Assembly (NCBI RefSeq): GCF_009709575.1
Contig: NZ_WIXO01000001.1
Coordinates: forward strand, 4,652,001-4,716,000
DNA from: Streptomyces taklimakanensis
GTDB lineage: Bacteria > Actinomycetota > Actinomycetes > Streptomycetales > Streptomycetaceae
Length of the DNA: 64,000 bases
Direction: 5' to 3'
The notes beneath the pieces are model-generated. The model did no database searches. It was not told the DNA's origin and worked only from the letters and a program-made list of their open reading frames with translations. Shown in pieces: positions 63,092 to 64,000 of the stretch (position 1 is its first letter; each line of letters begins with the position of its first letter). The position numbers and the translations under genes are program-made.

Positions 63092-63131
63092 CCGGCCCGG
63101 CCCGGCCCGCTGAGGGGCCGGGCCGGGCCGG
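63092..63131 (-). terminator. Hairpin between RNase D and the WhiI-like gene
   Basis: A perfect 16-bp stem (63092-63107 with 63116-63131) and an 8-nt loop lie 176 nt beyond the response-regulator stop, in the 298-nt gene-free gap. The rest of the gap is G-rich and shows no gene. Confidence 0.8.
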
Positions 63132-63306
63132 AGCACGACGGGTCGGGGGGAAGGAGAGGAGGAGAGGACGAGGGAGCGGGGGGAATCGGAGGGGGAACGG
63201 GAGCGGGTCGGGAGCCGCGCGGGTCCGACGGAGAGGCTCGTCGGCGGGCGCGGACCGGTGGGCCCTCCCGCGGACGGTCGTCGGGCCCGGTGGGCTCGGT
63301 GGACGT

Positions 63307-63975
63307 TCAGTGGATGATGCCGGTGCGCAGGGCGACGGCGACCATGCCCGCCCGGTCGCCGGTGCCCAGCTTGCGGGCGATCCGGGCGAGGTGGCTCTTG
63401 ACGGTCAGGGCGGACAGGCCCATCGAGACGCCGATGGCCTTGTTGGACTGCCCCTCCGCCACCAGCCGCAGCACCTCGATCTCCCGACCGGACAGCTCGC
63501 GGTAGCCGCTGGGCTGGCCGGGCGCGCCCGGCGGGCGGCGGTGCATGCGGGCGGCGGCGGTGGCGCCGATGGGGGTGGCGCCGGGGCGCCCGGGGTGGTG
63601 GCCGGGGGTGCCGCGGGTGCCGGTGACGACATATCCCTTGACGCCGCCGGCCAGGGCGTTGCGCACGGCGCCGATGTCGTCGGCGGCCGACAGCGCCAGA
63701 CCGTTGGGCCAGCCCGCGGCCCGGGTCTCGGAGAGGAGGGTCAGGCCGGAGCCGTCGGGCAGGTGGACCTCGGCCACGCAGATGTCGCGCGGGTTGGCCA
63801 CGCGGGGACGGGCCTCCGCGATCGAGGACGCCTCGATCACGTCCCGGACACCGAGCGCCCACAGGTGGCGGGTGACGGTGGACCGGACCCGAGGGTCGGC
63901 GACGACGACCATCGCCGTCGGCTTGTTCGGGCGGTAGGCGACCAGGCTTGTGGGGTGCTCAAGAAGAACGGACAC
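63307..63975 (-). CDS. whiI: WhiI-like orphan response regulator
   Basis: The 222-aa protein has a receiver-like domain (about 20-115) and a LuxR/NarL HTH (about 158-215; LSGREIEVLRLVAEGQSNKAIGVSMGLSALTVKSHLARI). The receiver is atypical: the acidic pair reads VVVADPR, and the phospho-acceptor Asp position is Glu (VAEVHLPDG); the Lys in GGVKGYVV is kept. WhiI of S. coelicolor, a sporulation regulator needed for aerial hyphae maturation, is of this size and has a non-canonical pocket. By neighbourhood it corresponds to SCO6029. No histidine kinase is nearby. GTG 63975 follows AGGAGG. Confidence 0.85.
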   Translation of the reverse strand: MSVLLEHPTSLVAYRPNKPTAMVVVADPRVRSTVTRHLWALGVRDVIEASSIAEARPRVANPRDICVAEVHLPDGSGLTLLSETRAAGWPNGLALSAADDIGAVRNALAGGVKGYVVTGTRGTPGHHPGRPGATPIGATAAARMHRRPPGAPGQPSGYRELSGREIEVLRLVAEGQSNKAIGVSMGLSALTVKSHLARIARKLGTGDRAGMVAVALRTGIIH

Positions 63976-64000
63976 CGGGCCTCCTGGGGAGTGGAGAGCG

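Overview
The window is high-GC actinobacterial DNA, almost certainly Streptomyces. It has strong third-position G/C bias, GTG and TTG starts, AGGAG-type ribosome sites, rare TTA codons, SARP regulators, and a conserved gene run (HTH-MurA, aconitase, NgcEFG, ROK, XylFGH, Dxs, FadB/FadA, RNase D, WhiI-like) whose order, as I remember it, follows the S. coelicolor SCO5998-SCO6029 block.

Positions 1 to about 38,000 hold most of a type I modular polyketide cluster that is cut by the left edge. A three-module megasynthase on the minus strand (15587-29476) has a KSQ loading module and two KS-AT-DH-KR-ACP modules. On the plus strand, the 3' part of a second synthase (1-5289) ends in KS-AT-DH-(dead KR)-ACP, and a third synthase (5339-11908) is KS-AT-DH-KR-ACP followed by a terminal thioester reductase. 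All five AT domains carry malonyl-CoA signatures. A class III aminotransferase lies directly upstream of the loading synthase. Reductive release to an aldehyde, a ketone left four carbons away by the dead KR, and transamination together predict a C1 amine closing on a C5 ketone to give a six-membered cyclic imine (piperidine-type alkaloid of the coelimycin / nigrifactin / streptazone / argimycin class). Accessory genes are a Tat-exported flavin amine oxidase, a flavin reductase coupled to an unknown 173-aa protein, a TetR regulator, a type II thioesterase and a cysteine-less KAS III-like protein. Regulation appears to rest on two SARPs, one small and one large with cyclase-homology and AAA regions. 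TTA codons in the large SARP and in the reductase synthase imply bldA dependence. A triple heptamer with 11-bp spacing sits upstream of the thioesterase operon and looks like a SARP site. Beside the SARPs is an IS701-type transposase homologue that has lost two of its three acidic residues.

From 38,000 to 39,100 is the junction: hairpins, a broken IS5-type transposase and a perfect 13-bp inverted repeat. The rest is core chromosome: an HTH-fused MurA homologue divergent from aconitase with a shared palindrome at both ends of the intergenic gap; the ngcEFG aminosugar uptake operon; a ROK repressor-like gene and the xylFGH operon; dxs; a GT-C membrane glycosyltransferase; a NYN-domain protein; the fadA-fadB beta-oxidation pair; a small DUF4190-type membrane protein; RNase D; and a WhiI-like orphan response regulator. 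Most of these units end in strong GC-rich hairpins.
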